Of a stretch of DNA of 64,000 nucleotides, positions 26,021-37,408 are shown in pieces. A model generated the notes under the pieces. The model searched no databases, was not told where the DNA came from, and saw nothing but the letters and a program-made list of their open reading frames with translations. Numbering within the stretch: position 1 is the first letter of the stretch; each line of letters starts with the position of its first letter. Position numbers and translations under genes: made by a program. The stretch comes from JAABQG01 sp963726365 (GTDB taxonomy: Bacteria; Pseudomonadota; Gammaproteobacteria; Burkholderiales; Burkholderiaceae_C): contig CAVSCI010000008.1 of NCBI GenBank assembly GCA_963726365.1, positions 124,001 through 188,000 on the forward strand. Reading direction: 5' to 3'.

Positions 26021-28351
26021 TCAGGGCGCCGGGTGACCGGAGTCCGAAGGCGTTGGTGAGTCGCCTTTCCTTTCACCCTTGGCATTGCCTGCCGCCACGC
26101 TGTTGCGCATGGCGGTCTGCGCAACCGCATCCAGTGCACCATCAACGATCAAGCCGGCCGAGACAATACGGATCATGCCGTTGCCCAGCAGCTTGGCCAT
26201 TGACCGGCCCGACATGGAGTGTGCCCGGCCATTCGTGGAAGTGAACATGAGCAGCGTACGGTGCGGACTGCTCCAGGTCAGCTTGAGCCGGGTCCATTGG
26301 CCGTCCACCATCAACTCGACCCACGTGCCTTCGTTGATGGCTTCGATCGCGGCCCTTGCCACCTGCTGGTCCCCTCCGGAGACGTCAAGCGTCGAGGGGT
26401 CCAGCGGCATGACCGCTTCGGCGTCCAGGTAGCCTGCTTCTGCGGCCTCCAGTTCACCGAGCCAGGGCGCTTGTGAGGGCATCGCGCCCTCCACTTCGTC
26501 GTGATCTTCCTGCAGCGCCGTATCGTCCATCACCGTGTACCCCACGTCGACCGACGGATCCGAGATCCCGGCACGTTCACGTGCCAGGCGTGCTTCGACC
26601 AGCACGGTCTCGTGGCAGGCCAGCAATTCGTCGAAGAATTCCGCAATCCGGCGCGGTGGGAACGAAATGAGCTGAAGCCCCGAACGCAACGTCGCGAGCA
26701 CTCCTGGAATCAACTCAACCAGTCGCACAGGGTTGCGTCTGGCCTGAGCGGGCTGAACACTCCATATCAGTTCATCCACGATGGCCAGGTATCCCTGTGG
26801 GTCCGCGCTGCCGTTCGTGCAGTTCAACTGGGATTCCGCCACGACCTGGGCCCACGGACCGATAAGAAAACTGCGCACCAGGAGCGGCACCGGCTGGTCG
26901 TTCATCCGGTGCATCCACTGTTCAATCAGCCGCTGGGCCAGCAGGTTGCGTTGCTCGATGTGCAACAACGCGCGCGCGGCCTCCTCGCGCAACTGGATCT
27001 GCACCCTGTCTTCCTTTTGCCAGATGGCCAGAAGCGCCTCCAGTCCTTCGGCGAAGGCGACCGTCTTTGGAGCGGTCGAACCGTCGATCGCCCGCACGGC
27101 GTCCTCGATCGACGCCAGGAACCGGGCGTATCCCTTGTCCTCCTCGTCCGTGAACGCCAGGCTTCGATCGGTCACGCGGTCCAGGAACTGGCGCGCAGGA
27201 TGTTTGTGATCGCTGAAGAAGCGAACGTCAGCCCTTGCCAGCTCCAGCAGTGCGGGCGTCAATCCCTGGAGGGCGCCCCGGACCCTCGTGAGCAGCCGAT
27301 CATCCTGCGTCAGGTTGTCCAGCATCATCCGGGTCACTTCCTCGCCAATCTGAATTCCCAGTTCCCGGCCGTCCATCGGCGCACGCCGATGCAGATCGAC
27401 TTGCTGAACAGCACGGTTGCCGGAAGATGCCAGTTGCAACTTCTTTCGCTGCTCCAGCCGCTTGATCATCGCCTCCACCTGCTTCATGTCCTGCAAGGCA
27501 ATCAGCGAAGCCGGGATGGTGTGCAGGAAATTGTTGTTTCCAGTGCGCAGCGCCAATGCGGCCACATCACCGTTGTCGGGAGAAAAAAGCCGTCGCAGGC
27601 GTTCCAGTGTCAACACGGTGCGGGTCGTCTCGTTTTCCTTCGACGGATCGCGCGGCGCTGAAACCGATGACGGTGCGACCGGTGACAGACCCGCCGGCTC
27701 CACATCATGCGAGAGCAGCCATTCGCACAATTCGCGGTAGATCTGGCGCAGTGAGACACCCAGACGGCCCGCAGCTGACCCCAGTATTTCACCGCGAACG
27801 TCGGCGGTCGAGATGTGTGCCGACATCGTGTCGCGCAAGGCTAAAGCAAAGAGTTCCGGGCGCAAGGGGTTGATGCTGGGCTGGACGGTAATCCAGCCCA
27901 TCACCGTGCACATCAGCGCGTTCAGCCGCGGCAAATGGTCGCTCACGGCGAAATCGAGTTCCTGCTGCACACGGGCAAGCTCAATACTCTTGTCCAGCTG
28001 GTGAACATCGAGAAGCTGGATGTCCTCGAAACGCACCAATGGGCGGTTTCCGACATCGGAAAGGCCGCCATAGGCCAACACGCGAACCTGCCCGGCAAAC
28101 GCTGTTCGCAGCGATTCCCGCTGGCTCAGCAATTGCTTGATCACAGGTTGAAGCGCGGGGCGGAGCAGCGCCTTCTGGGCAGGCTTGTCCATTGACAGTC
28201 CGACAGCGGGCTTCAAGCTGTCGAGCATCTGGTCCATCATGTCGGGCACCTGCGACAGGACCAGTTCGATACAGGCCGACACAGTCACCCTGCGGTCCCC
28301 AAGGCCGTCAACCAGTCCAATCGCGCGTCTCGGTGGTGGTCTCATGGTCAC
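26021..28351 (-). CDS. DUF1631 family protein
   Basis: A 776-residue soluble, mostly helical protein. The segments LNALMCTVMGWITVQPSINPLRPELFALAL and ADVRFFSDHKHPARQFLDRV, and the C-terminal WVELMVDGQWTRLKLTWSSPHRTLLMFTS block, are characteristic of DUF1631 proteins of Betaproteobacteria and Pseudomonas. The C-terminal block resembles the beta-barrel PilZ-like module often annotated in this family, which suggests a possible link to cyclic-di-GMP, but the canonical RxxxR motif is not clear. The first start codon is GTG (28351), with ATG two codons later (28345); no strong ribosome-binding site chooses between them. Function unknown. Confidence 0.82.
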   Translation of the reverse strand: MTMRPPPRRAIGLVDGLGDRRVTVSACIELVLSQVPDMMDQMLDSLKPAVGLSMDKPAQKALLRPALQPVIKQLLSQRESLRTAFAGQVRVLAYGGLSDVGNRPLVRFEDIQLLDVHQLDKSIELARVQQELDFAVSDHLPRLNALMCTVMGWITVQPSINPLRPELFALALRDTMSAHISTADVRGEILGSAAGRLGVSLRQIYRELCEWLLSHDVEPAGLSPVAPSSVSAPRDPSKENETTRTVLTLERLRRLFSPDNGDVAALALRTGNNNFLHTIPASLIALQDMKQVEAMIKRLEQRKKLQLASSGNRAVQQVDLHRRAPMDGRELGIQIGEEVTRMMLDNLTQDDRLLTRVRGALQGLTPALLELARADVRFFSDHKHPARQFLDRVTDRSLAFTDEEDKGYARFLASIEDAVRAIDGSTAPKTVAFAEGLEALLAIWQKEDRVQIQLREEAARALLHIEQRNLLAQRLIEQWMHRMNDQPVPLLVRSFLIGPWAQVVAESQLNCTNGSADPQGYLAIVDELIWSVQPAQARRNPVRLVELIPGVLATLRSGLQLISFPPRRIAEFFDELLACHETVLVEARLARERAGISDPSVDVGYTVMDDTALQEDHDEVEGAMPSQAPWLGELEAAEAGYLDAEAVMPLDPSTLDVSGGDQQVARAAIEAINEGTWVELMVDGQWTRLKLTWSSPHRTLLMFTSTNGRAHSMSGRSMAKLLGNGMIRIVSAGLIVDGALDAVAQTAMRNSVAAGNAKGERKGDSPTPSDSGHPAP

Positions 28352-28386
28352 AAGTATTGCAGGATTTCCAGGGCTCGCGGCGGTTT

Positions 28387-30049
28387 TTACTTCAGTGCCT
28401 TGAACCTCATGCGCTTGGGCTTGGCGCCTTCCTCGCCCAGGCGACGCTTCTTGTCAGCCTCGTATTCCTGGTAGTTCCCGTTGAAGAAGACCCACTGGCT
28501 GTCGCCTTCGGCGGCCAGGATATGGGTCGCAATGCGGTCCAGGAACCAGCGGTCGTGGCTGATGACCATGATGGAGCCGGCGAATTCCAGCAGCGCATCT
28601 TCCAGCGCGCGCAGGGTTTCCACGTCGAGGTCATTGGAGGGCTCGTCCAGCAGCAGCACGTTGCCGCCGGCGATCAGCGTCTTGGCCAGGTGCAGGCGCC
28701 CGCGTTCGCCACCGGACAGCGTGCCCACCTTCTTCTGCTGGTCGCCCCCGTTGAAGTTGAAGCGACCGCAGTAGGCGCGGCTGGCCATCTGGAACTTGCC
28801 CACGGTCAGGATGTCGAGCCCGCCGGAGACGTCTTCCCAGACCGTCTTCTCGTTCGACAGGTCGTCGCGGTGCTGGTCCACGAAGGCCATCTTGACAGTC
28901 GAGCCGATGATGACCTCGCCGCTGTCCGGCTTTTCCTTGCCGGCAATCAGCTTGAACAGCGTCGACTTGCCGGCGCCGTTCGGGCCGATGATGCCGACGA
29001 TGGCGCCGGCCGGCACGGTGAAGCGACAGGTTGTCGATCAGCACGCGGTCGCCAAAGGACTTGGTCACGTTGTGGAATTCGAAGACCTGGTTGCCCAGGC
29101 GCTCGGCCACGGGGATGAAGATTTCCTGCGTCTCGTTGCGCTTCTGGTAGTCGAAGTCGCTGAGTTCCTCGAAGCGGGCGATACGCGCCTTGCTCTTGGC
29201 CTGGCGCCCCTTGGGGTTCTGGCGCACCCACTCCAGTTCCTTCTTCATGGCCTTGGTGCGCGCGTCCTCGGTGCGGTTTTCCTGCTCCAGGCGGGCTTCC
29301 TTCTGCTCCAGCCAGGCGCTGTAGTTGCCCTTGTACGGAATGCCGGAGCCCCGGTCGAGTTCCAGAATCCACTCGGCCGCGTTGTCCAGGAAATAGCGGT
29401 CGTGGGTGATGGCCACGACGGTGCCGGAAAAGCGCGCCAGGAACTGCTCCAGCCAGTCCACCGATTCGGCGTCCAGGTGGTTGGTCGGCTCGTCGAGCAA
29501 CAGCATGTCGGGGCGGCTCAGCAGCAGGCGGCACAGCGCCACGCGACGCTTCTCACCCCCGGACAGCTTGCCGATCACGGCCTCCCAAGGCGGCAGGCGC
29601 AGCGCGTCAGCGGCGATTTCCAGTTGATGTTCGGACGCATCGCCGGCCGTGGCGATGATGGCTTCGAGCTTGGCCTGCTCGGCCGCCAGGGCGTCGAAAT
29701 CGGCGTCCTCCTCGGCGTAGGCGGCATAGACCTCGTCCAGGCGCTGCTGCGCGGCCTTGACCTCGCCCATGCCACTCTCCACCGCTTCACGCACGGTCTG
29801 CTCCGGGTCCATCTTGGGTTCCTGGGGCAGGTATCCGATCTTCAGGCCCGGCATGGGGATCGCCTCGCCCTCGAACTCCTTGTCGACGCCGGCCATGATC
29901 TTGAGCAGCGTGGACTTGCCGGAGCCGTTGACGCCGAGCACGCCAATCTTGGCGCCAGGGAAGAAACTGAGCGAGATGTCCTTGAGAATGTGACGCTTCG
30001 GCGGGACGATCTTGCCGAGGTGGTTCATTGAAAAAACGTATTGGGCCAT
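28387..30049 (-). CDS. ettA: Energy-dependent translational throttle protein EttA (ABC-F ATPase; one frameshift)
   Basis: About 553 residues after correction. Two ABC domains carry Walker A motifs GVNGSGKSTLLK and GPNGAGKSTLFK, signature LSGGEKRR and LSGGERGR, and Walker B LLLDEPTNHLD and LLLDEPSNDLD. The linker between them (P-site tRNA-interaction motif) holds the EWVRQNPKGRQAKSKARI segment, which marks EttA among ABC-F proteins. EttA binds the ribosomal E site and slows translation when ADP is high. The frame breaks at about 29023 after DRVLIDNLSL; removing one G restores the second domain. This gene is highly conserved, so the break is probably a sequence error. Confidence 0.93.
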
Positions 30050-30268
30050 GGTGCAGCGAAATCCTCGGGATGGGCAGGCGCGCGATGCGCAAAAGCAGCA
30101 ATTATCCGCGCATGCGACAATGCGAGTTGTTGCAGGACCCAGTTGCCTGCGACTTCAGCACTTTGCTGGGGACGAAGAAAGCAATTTCGGGCTCCCGCTC
30201 TTGAATCCCATCTGCCTTTGACTGGCCCGGGCGTGACTCCTCACACCGGAACAGGCCGATGCCCCCAA

Positions 30269-30285
30269 GCGCCCAGGACGGGCGC
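30269..30285 (+). promoter_or_regulatory. rhlE: Hairpin with the ribosome-binding site in its loop before rhlE
   Basis: GCGCCC / GGGCGC arms enclose an AGGAC loop that contains the only Shine-Dalgarno-like sequence (AGGA) near the rhlE start codon, six bases after the hairpin. The pyrimidine stretch CTTTCT follows. This could be a translational control element or, alternatively, an attenuator-like terminator. The rest of the 242-bp gap to ettA shows nothing recognisable. Confidence 0.4.
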
Positions 30286-30291
30286 CTTTCT

Positions 30292-32014
<1,723 letters not shown>

Positions 32015-32625
32015 GACCTACGCGGCGGTTCACTGCGTGGGCCGCCGCCCGCTGGAGCTCAAGCACCCCAAGCTCCACTCCCACGTCGTCGACTTCGCGG
32101 CCCTGCCCGCGCTGCCGCGCGTGGACGACGTCTTCATCGCCCTGGGCACGACCATCAAGGTGGCTGGCAGCCAGGCCGCCTTCCGCGCCGTGGATTTCGA
32201 CTCAGTTGTCGCAGTAGCCAGCGCCGCACGGTCTTTCGGCGCTACACATCTGGGAGTGGTCAGCGCCATGGGCGCCGGCCTGCGTTCGCCGGTGTTCTAC
32301 AACCGGGTCAAAGGCGAGATGGAGCAGGCGGTCTCGGAGCTGGGTTATGAGAGCGTGGTGATCGCCCGCCCCTCGATGCTCGACGGCGACCGCGAGTCGC
32401 TGAATCAGGCCGCCCGCCCGGCCGAGCGCATCGGCCTGGCCGTGATGGCCCTGCTGCGCCCCGTGACGCCCGTCAACCTGCGCGCCATCTCCGCGGCGGA
32501 TGTGGCCCTGAGCCTGGTCAAGGCGGTCAAGTCCCGCAAGCGGGGCACCCGTATCCTGTTGTCCGGCGAACTTCAGCGGCACTGAGGCCGGGGCTCCTCG
32601 CCGCGCCCGGATCTCCGGCAGCAGG

Positions 32626-33039
32626 TCAGCCGCGGACAAACAGCGTCACCAGCGGGTCCGGCCCGACCTGTCGGCTCCAGTGACCGTGAACGGCCGGATC
32701 AAACGTCGCGCCTTCGGGCAGCGTATCGGCCGAATAGAAGTGATCGCCCGGGCCGAAAAGCCGCGAGCTGCCGTCCTGCAGGCCGATCTCCATCTGCCCG
32801 CCCAGCACGAACAGCCATTGCGGGCTGCCGGTGCAATGAAACGTGCTGCGAAAACCCACCGGGCTGTGGCGCAGCTGGTAGCCGCCCGAGGGCATCAGGG
32901 GCGACAGCATCGCCTGGGCCGTGCCCTCGGTCAGCGACACAGACTCTTCGCGGAATTTCGCGCGGCCATCAGTGTCGGTAAACAGAACCACCTTGTCGAA
33001 AGAAATCACGTCTCGGCTCCTCAGAAAAATCGTTGGCAT
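32626..33039 (-). CDS. Cupin-domain protein
   Basis: A 137-residue single-domain cupin. The second cupin motif includes WLFVLGGQMEIGLQDGSSRLFGPGDHFYSADTL, with the PGDHF/Y signature, and a histidine follows in HGHWSRQ. A first-motif histidine is seen in FRSTFHCTGS. The start MPTIFLRSRD is chosen; the open frame extends 42 bases further up towards the divergent SDR gene. Small cupins act as metalloenzymes or effector-binding proteins; no function can be assigned. It converges with the oxidoreductase gene, whose stop is 40 bases away. Confidence 0.72.
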   Translation of the reverse strand: MPTIFLRSRDVISFDKVVLFTDTDGRAKFREESVSLTEGTAQAMLSPLMPSGGYQLRHSPVGFRSTFHCTGSPQWLFVLGGQMEIGLQDGSSRLFGPGDHFYSADTLPEGATFDPAVHGHWSRQVGPDPLVTLFVRG

Positions 33040-33087
33040 GATCGCACAGCGCCACGGAAGCATCCCCTTCGTTGGTAGCATCCCGAC

Positions 33088-33870
33088 ATGAACACCATCA
33101 CCTCCTCCATTTCATTCGGCCACCGTGGGCGCGTCGTCATCATCACGGGCGGTGCCCAGGGCATCGGCGAGGCCTGCGCGCGGCGCTTTGTGCGGGAAGG
33201 CGCGCATGTCGTGCTGGCCGATCTGGACGACGCCCGAGGCAACGCCCTGGCCGCCGAACTCGGCGCGCTCTACGTGCACTGCGACGTGGGCCACAAGCCC
33301 GATGTGGACGCGCTGGTGGCCCGCGCCATGGCCGCGCACGGCCGCATCGACGTGCTGGTCAACAACGCCGGCATCTTCAAGGCGGCCGATTTCCTCGAAG
33401 TCACCGAATCGGATTTCGACGCCGTGCTGCGCGTCAACCTGAAGGGCTCTTTCCTGGTGGGCCAGGCCGTGGCGCGCGAGATGGCGAAGGCGGGCCGTGG
33501 CAGCATCGTCAACATGAGCTCCGTCAACGGCGTGCTGGCCATCCCCACCATTGCCAGCTACAACGTCAGCAAGGGCGGCATCAACCAGCTCACGCGCGTG
33601 ATGGCGCTGGCACTGGCCGACAAGGGCATCCGCGTCAACGCGGTGGCGCCGGGAACGATTGCCACCGAACTGGCCGCCAAGGCCGTGCTGACCAGCGACG
33701 AGGCCAAGGCGAAGATCATGATGCGCACGCCGATGAAACGCCTGGGCGAGCCGTCCGAGATCGCCGACGTGGTGGCGTTTCTGGCCAGCGACGCGGCCAG
33801 CTACATCACAGGTGAGATCGTCGTGGTGGACGGCGGGCGCATGACGCTGAACTACACGGTGCCGGTCTAG
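33088..33870 (+). CDS. Short-chain dehydrogenase/reductase (FabG-like)
   Basis: A 260-residue classical SDR: cofactor motif TGGAQGIG (about 20-27), an acidic residue after the second strand (LADLDD) favouring NAD+, NNAG (about 92-95), catalytic Ser in NMSSVNG and Tyr-x-x-x-Lys in SYNVSKGG, and the C-terminal YITGEIVVVDGG typical of 3-oxoacyl/hydroxy-acid dehydrogenases. No specific substrate can be named. It diverges from the cupin gene with about 48 bases between the starts, so they may share a promoter region. Confidence 0.88.
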   Translation: MNTITSSISFGHRGRVVIITGGAQGIGEACARRFVREGAHVVLADLDDARGNALAAELGALYVHCDVGHKPDVDALVARAMAAHGRIDVLVNNAGIFKAADFLEVTESDFDAVLRVNLKGSFLVGQAVAREMAKAGRGSIVNMSSVNGVLAIPTIASYNVSKGGINQLTRVMALALADKGIRVNAVAPGTIATELAAKAVLTSDEAKAKIMMRTPMKRLGEPSEIADVVAFLASDAASYITGEIVVVDGGRMTLNYTVPV

Positions 33871-33961
33871 GCCCGCTGCGCCGTACGGGCCCGGCAGGTC
33901 CAAGCCCGCAAGTTGCCGGACAGCCTCAAATCGCTTGCAAGGCCAATACCTGAATGAAATT

Positions 33962-34001
33962 GACCTTTACCCAGCGCCGATGGGTCATACATTGCTACCT
34001 A
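33962..34001 (-). repeat. Dispersed ~39-bp repeat, copy E
   Basis: In reverse orientation it reads TAGCAATGTATGACCCATCG then GCGCTGGGTAAAGG. ACCCA and TGGGT arms give a small hairpin. It lies in the 145-bp gap between the convergent SDR and phosphatase genes; that gap holds nothing else recognisable. Confidence 0.75.
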
Positions 34002-34015
34002 AAAAGTAGCGATCC

Positions 34016-34759
34016 TCACTTCTGCAGGTAAAGCTCCGCCAGCCGCTTGCGCTCCAGCGGGCCCACACCCAGCGCGGTTTTCAGGTATTTTTCCACGCCG
34101 CCGTGGTCGGCGTCCACCGCATGCAGTGCGGCATCCAGAAAGTCTTCCTGCACGCGCCAAAGCACCTGCATCACCTCGCGCGGCACACCGTAGGCAGGCG
34201 CAGATTCGATGCGAAGCAGCTCGTTGGTCAGCAAGTAGTCCTGCATCACCACCGGACGCGGCACGCCCAGCGCCATCAGGATCAGTGCAGCGGCAAAGCC
34301 GGTGCGGTCCTTGCCGGCGGTGCAGTGAAACACCAGCGGCGTGTCGCTGGCCAGCAAGTGATTGAACAGGTCGGCAAAGCGCGGGCCGTTGTCGCTGACG
34401 AAGGCGCGGTAGGTCTCCTGCATCAATGCGACAGTCTCCTGGGCCGTCAGGCGGTGGCCGGTCTCCAGCAGATCCTTCATGCGCTGCACCACGGTGGGCT
34501 CGATCGGCAGCGAATGCGAAGCCACGCCGGCCAGATCGTAAGGGACGGCCGCACGTTCGATCACCCCACGGAAGTCATAGGCCCGCGACAGGCCCAGCTC
34601 CGTCAAAACCGCCTGATCGGCCGGCGTGAGTGCCGCCAGATGGTCGGACCGGAACAGCTTGCGCCAGTGCACGGGCCGGCCGTCCAGGCCGACGTAGCCG
34701 CCCAGATCGCGGAAGTTGCTGGCACCAGTGAGGTTCAGGGAGCGGGAAGGAATTTGCAT
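34016..34759 (-). CDS. Tyrosine/serine phosphatase (DSP/PTP-like, Y_phosphatase3 type)
   Basis: A 247-residue protein with the Cys-x5-Arg phosphatase loop HCTAGKDRTG (145-154) and the N-terminal NFRDLGGY block typical of this bacterial/fungal phosphatase family, which acts on phosphotyrosine, phosphoserine or phosphoinositides. The general-acid aspartate is not certain. There is no signal peptide. No kinase partner is nearby. The start is the ATG of MQIPSRSL. Confidence 0.88.
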   Translation of the reverse strand: MQIPSRSLNLTGASNFRDLGGYVGLDGRPVHWRKLFRSDHLAALTPADQAVLTELGLSRAYDFRGVIERAAVPYDLAGVASHSLPIEPTVVQRMKDLLETGHRLTAQETVALMQETYRAFVSDNGPRFADLFNHLLASDTPLVFHCTAGKDRTGFAAALILMALGVPRPVVMQDYLLTNELLRIESAPAYGVPREVMQVLWRVQEDFLDAALHAVDADHGGVEKYLKTALGVGPLERKRLAELYLQK

Positions 34760-34826
34760 CGCAGGTGGGGTTCTCGGAAACGGACAGCCATCAAGGTGTG
34801 ACCGCTATTGTGAACAAAATGAACCG

Positions 34827-35074
34827 TCAGGCTGTTTGCCCTTCCCCACCCAGATCCCCGGCAATCAGCCGGAACTGCTCCAGCGCGGCTTCCAGATCGT
34901 CCACGATCTCCTGGGCGATCACCTCGGGCGGCGGCAGGTTGTCGCTGTCGGCCAGGGCGTCGTCCTTCAGCCAGAAGATGTCCAGGCTGGCCTTGTCGCG
35001 GGCGATCAGCTCGGCGTAGTCGTACGCGCGCCAGCGGCCGTCGGGGCCGGTGACGGTGGCGGCGTTTGCCCCCC
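34827..35074 (-). pseudogene. hsdM: 3' remnant of a type I restriction-modification methyltransferase gene (hsdM)
   Basis: About 80 codons with no start, reading GRWRAYDYAELIARDKASLD, then IFWLKDDALADSDNLPPPEV, and ending in a DLEAALEQFRLIAGDLG-like stretch before the stop. This resembles the extreme C-terminus of HsdM/N-6 DNA methylase subunits. The methyltransferase catalytic region is absent. The fragment begins immediately after the CAP-domain gene stop. It is therefore a relic of a lost R-M system or a gene-loss boundary. Family recognition is from memory of HsdM C-termini. Confidence 0.65.
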
Positions 35075-35754
35075 TCAGGATCGGCCCAGAACCATGGTCC
35101 AGTAGTAACGGTAGTTCGAGGTGTCGCTGCGCACACACGCCACCGCAATGTCCCGAAACGCGGGATTCATCAGGTTCTGGCAATGGCCGGGGCTGTTGGT
35201 CCAGCCGGTGATGACGCTCTCCACCGTGGATTGCCCCGCCGCGATGTTCTCGCCCAGGGCCGTGTAGGTGTAGCCGGTGGCCACGACCCGCTGCACCATG
35301 GTTCTTCCGTCCAGGCTGGTGTGTGAGAAATAGTTGTTCTGCGCCATGTCGCTGGAGTGGCCGCTGGCCGCCTGCAACAGCAGGCTGTTCCAGGCCAGCG
35401 GACCCGTGGCGGCATAGGCCGTTGTGCCGCACACCGCCCCCGCGGCACGCAAGGCGTTGACGCGCTGCATCACTTCGCCCTGGATGCCCGCCGCACCGTT
35501 CAAGCCGCAATTCACATCCACGGCAGCGGCGGCCGGTGTGACCGGTGCGGGTGCGGAAGTGGGCGTGCCAGGACAGCCACAGTGGCGGGGGTCGCTGGTG
35601 CTGACGCCGGCGTCGTGACCTGAACCGGAGCCGGTGTGGATGCCGTCGTGCCGGCGCTTTCGCCGTCGCCACCGCCACCGCAAGCGGCGACGAGGCCACT
35701 CAGGCACAGTGCGATGCCGGCACGCAGCGCGCGCATGGATGCTGAATCAGTCAT
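35075..35754 (-). CDS. CAP/SCP-domain lipoprotein (one frameshift)
   Basis: A secreted lipoprotein of about 226 residues. The N-terminus has a signal peptide and lipobox (LSGLVAACGGGGDG), then an Ala/Thr/Pro/Val-rich linker, then a CAP domain with VNALRAAGAVCGT, HSSDMAQNNYFSHTSLDG, GENIAAG and SPGHCQNLMNPAF, and a final YWTMVLGRS. Conserved His residues in HSSDM and in SPGHC correspond to the CAP cleft. The frame breaks near 35577 within the linker (net -1 or +2). CAP proteins bind lipids or act in the cell envelope; the function is unknown. The coding region ends directly beside the hsdM remnant. Confidence 0.8.
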
Positions 35755-35929
35755 GTGGGGCTTGCTCCAATCGGGATAGCAAAATTATGAGCATGCCAGC
35801 CCCGGACAGCGCCAAATCTTTGTAACCCAACGTACACGGACATGCCAGAGACGCGATCCGATTTCAATGCCCTGGCCGCCGCCAGCGGCTGCCCAGAACC
35901 CAAAATACCGAAAATTTCAAACAAAATAT

Positions 35930-35967
35930 GGACTACTCCATCGCCGAATGGCCATAGTTTGCTATCT
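35930..35967 (-). repeat. Dispersed ~39-bp repeat, copy F
   Basis: In reverse orientation it reads AGATAGCAAACTATGGCC and then ATTCGGCGATGGAG. It lies in the 269-bp AT-richer gap between the histidine kinase gene and the CAP lipoprotein; the rest of the gap has no clear feature. Confidence 0.65.
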
Positions 35968-36023
35968 ATTTGGAAGACTTTCGGGGGTGCCCCAATCTTT
36001 GGGAAAACAGCCGACAGGTGGGT

Positions 36024-37394
36024 TCAGCGGCTGTGCAAGGTCACACTGACTTCCAGCCCCGGCTGCGCGTTGCGCACCGTGAAGCGTGCCGCCGTGCGCC
36101 TGCGCCACCAGCTTGCACAGGTACAGGCCCAGGCCCACGCCGCCGGTGGCGCGCTCGCGGGCGGCGTCGGGGCGGTAGAAGGGCTGGGCCAGGTGGGGCA
36201 GCTGGTCTTCGGGCACGCCGGGGCCGTGGTCGCGCACGGTGATGCGGATGGCGGGCCCATTGCCGGATGCGGGGTCCGCCGGGTCGGTCCACACGCTGAT
36301 TTCGGGCGGCAGCGGCGCGTCCACGCTGTGGCGCAGCGCGTTGTCGAGCAGGTTGCGCAGCAGCAGGCGGATGCGGGTGCGGTCGAGCATCGGCGTGGGC
36401 AGATTCGCGGCGAAGGTCTGCTGCACGGTCGGGTGCGCCGTCGAGGCTGGCCACGACCTCGCCCACCAGGGCGGCCAGGTCCACCGGCTCCAGGTGCAGC
36501 GCGGCGTGCGGGCTGGCCAGGCGTTCGCTCTCCAGCAGGTCGGTGATCAGGTCGCGCATCAGGCCCAGGTCGCGCAGCAGGGCGTCGCGGGCGGGCAGCA
36601 CGTCGGGGGTTTCGGGCAGCAGTTCGGTGTTGAGGCGGGCGCGGGTCAGCGGGCTGCGCAGTTCGTGGCTGATGGCCAGCAGCAGCGCGCGCTTGGCGTC
36701 GAGCATCTGGCGGATGTCGCCGCCCATGGTGTTGATGGTGGCGGCGAGTTCGCCCAGTTCGTCGGGCCGGGCCGGGTGGCGCACGGGGATGGGCTGGGCG
36801 AAGTCGCCCGCGCCGAAGCGCAAGGCGCCGGCGCGGATGTCGTCCAGCGGGCGCAGCAGGCGGCGCACGCGCAGGTAGGCCAGCCCGGTGAGCAACAGCA
36901 GCACGGCCAGCGTGGCCCAGCCGATCACGCGGGGCTGGTCTTGCCAGACCTGCACGTTCAGCGAAAAGTGGATGCGGTGGCCGTCGGCGGTGGTGCGCTC
37001 CAGCAGGCGGGGCTCGTCGCCCTTCCAGCGGTTGGCGTCGTTCCAGCGCCGCTCCTGTTCCGGGTTGGCGGGGTGGCTGCGCCAGTTGACCAGCGGGCCG
37101 CTGATGCGCACGGCCACCGGCAGGCGCTGCACCAGGGCCTGGGCGCGCTCGATGCTGGGCGGGCTGCCGATCTCCGCGGCCAGCCGGTCCACGTAATCGA
37201 CCACCAGCGGGCGCGCCGCGTCGCGCCAGCCGATGCTGAAGGCCTTTTGCATGCCGAACAGGAAGGTCGCGGCCATGGCCAGCGCCAGCAGCAGGAACAG
37301 CGCCACCAGGCGCACGCGCAGCGAATGCGCCAGCGCGTGGCGGGCGCGGCGGTGCCAACGGGCTTGTGCAGGCGTCTGCGCGGGGCTCGCTCAT
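36024..37394 (-). CDS. Sensor histidine kinase, Cpx-like (three frameshifts)
   Basis: About 455 residues after removing three single-base insertions (near 37350, 36435 and 36080). The restored protein has a transmembrane helix (VRLVALFLLLALAMAATFLF), a periplasmic sensor region of about 110 residues, a second helix (WATLAVLLLLTGLAYL), HAMP, the phospho-acceptor H-box ISHELRSPLTRARL, N-box LLRNLLDNALRHS and G-boxes DHGPGVPED and GVGLGLYLCK. It starts 15 bases after the response regulator stop, so they form one operon. With the Spy-like gene upstream it looks like an envelope-stress system. Confidence 0.85.
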   Translation of the reverse strand: MSEPRADACTSPLAPPRPPRAGAFAARAPGGAVPAAGAGHGRDLPVRHAKGLQHRLARRGAPAGGRLRGPAGRGDRQPAQHRARPGPGAAPAGGRAHQRPAGQLAQPPRQPGTGAALERRQPLEGRRAPPAGAHHRRRPPHPLFAERAGLARPAPRDRLGHAGRAAVAHRAGLPARAPPAAPAGRHPRRRLALRRGRLRPAHPRAPPGPARRTGRTRRHHQHHGRRHPPDARRQARAAAGHQPRTAQPADPRPPQHRTAARNPRRAARPRRPAARPGPDARPDHRPAGERTPGQPARRAAPGAGGPGRPGGRGRGQPRRRTRPCSRPSPRICPRRCSTAPASACCCATCSTTRCATAWTRRCRPKSACGPTRRTPHPAMGPPSASPCATTAPACPKTSCPTWPSPSTAPTPPASAPPAAWAWACTCASWWRRRTAARFTVRNAQPGLEVSVTLHSR

Positions 37395-37408
37395 GGGGCG
37401 TCTTCGGT

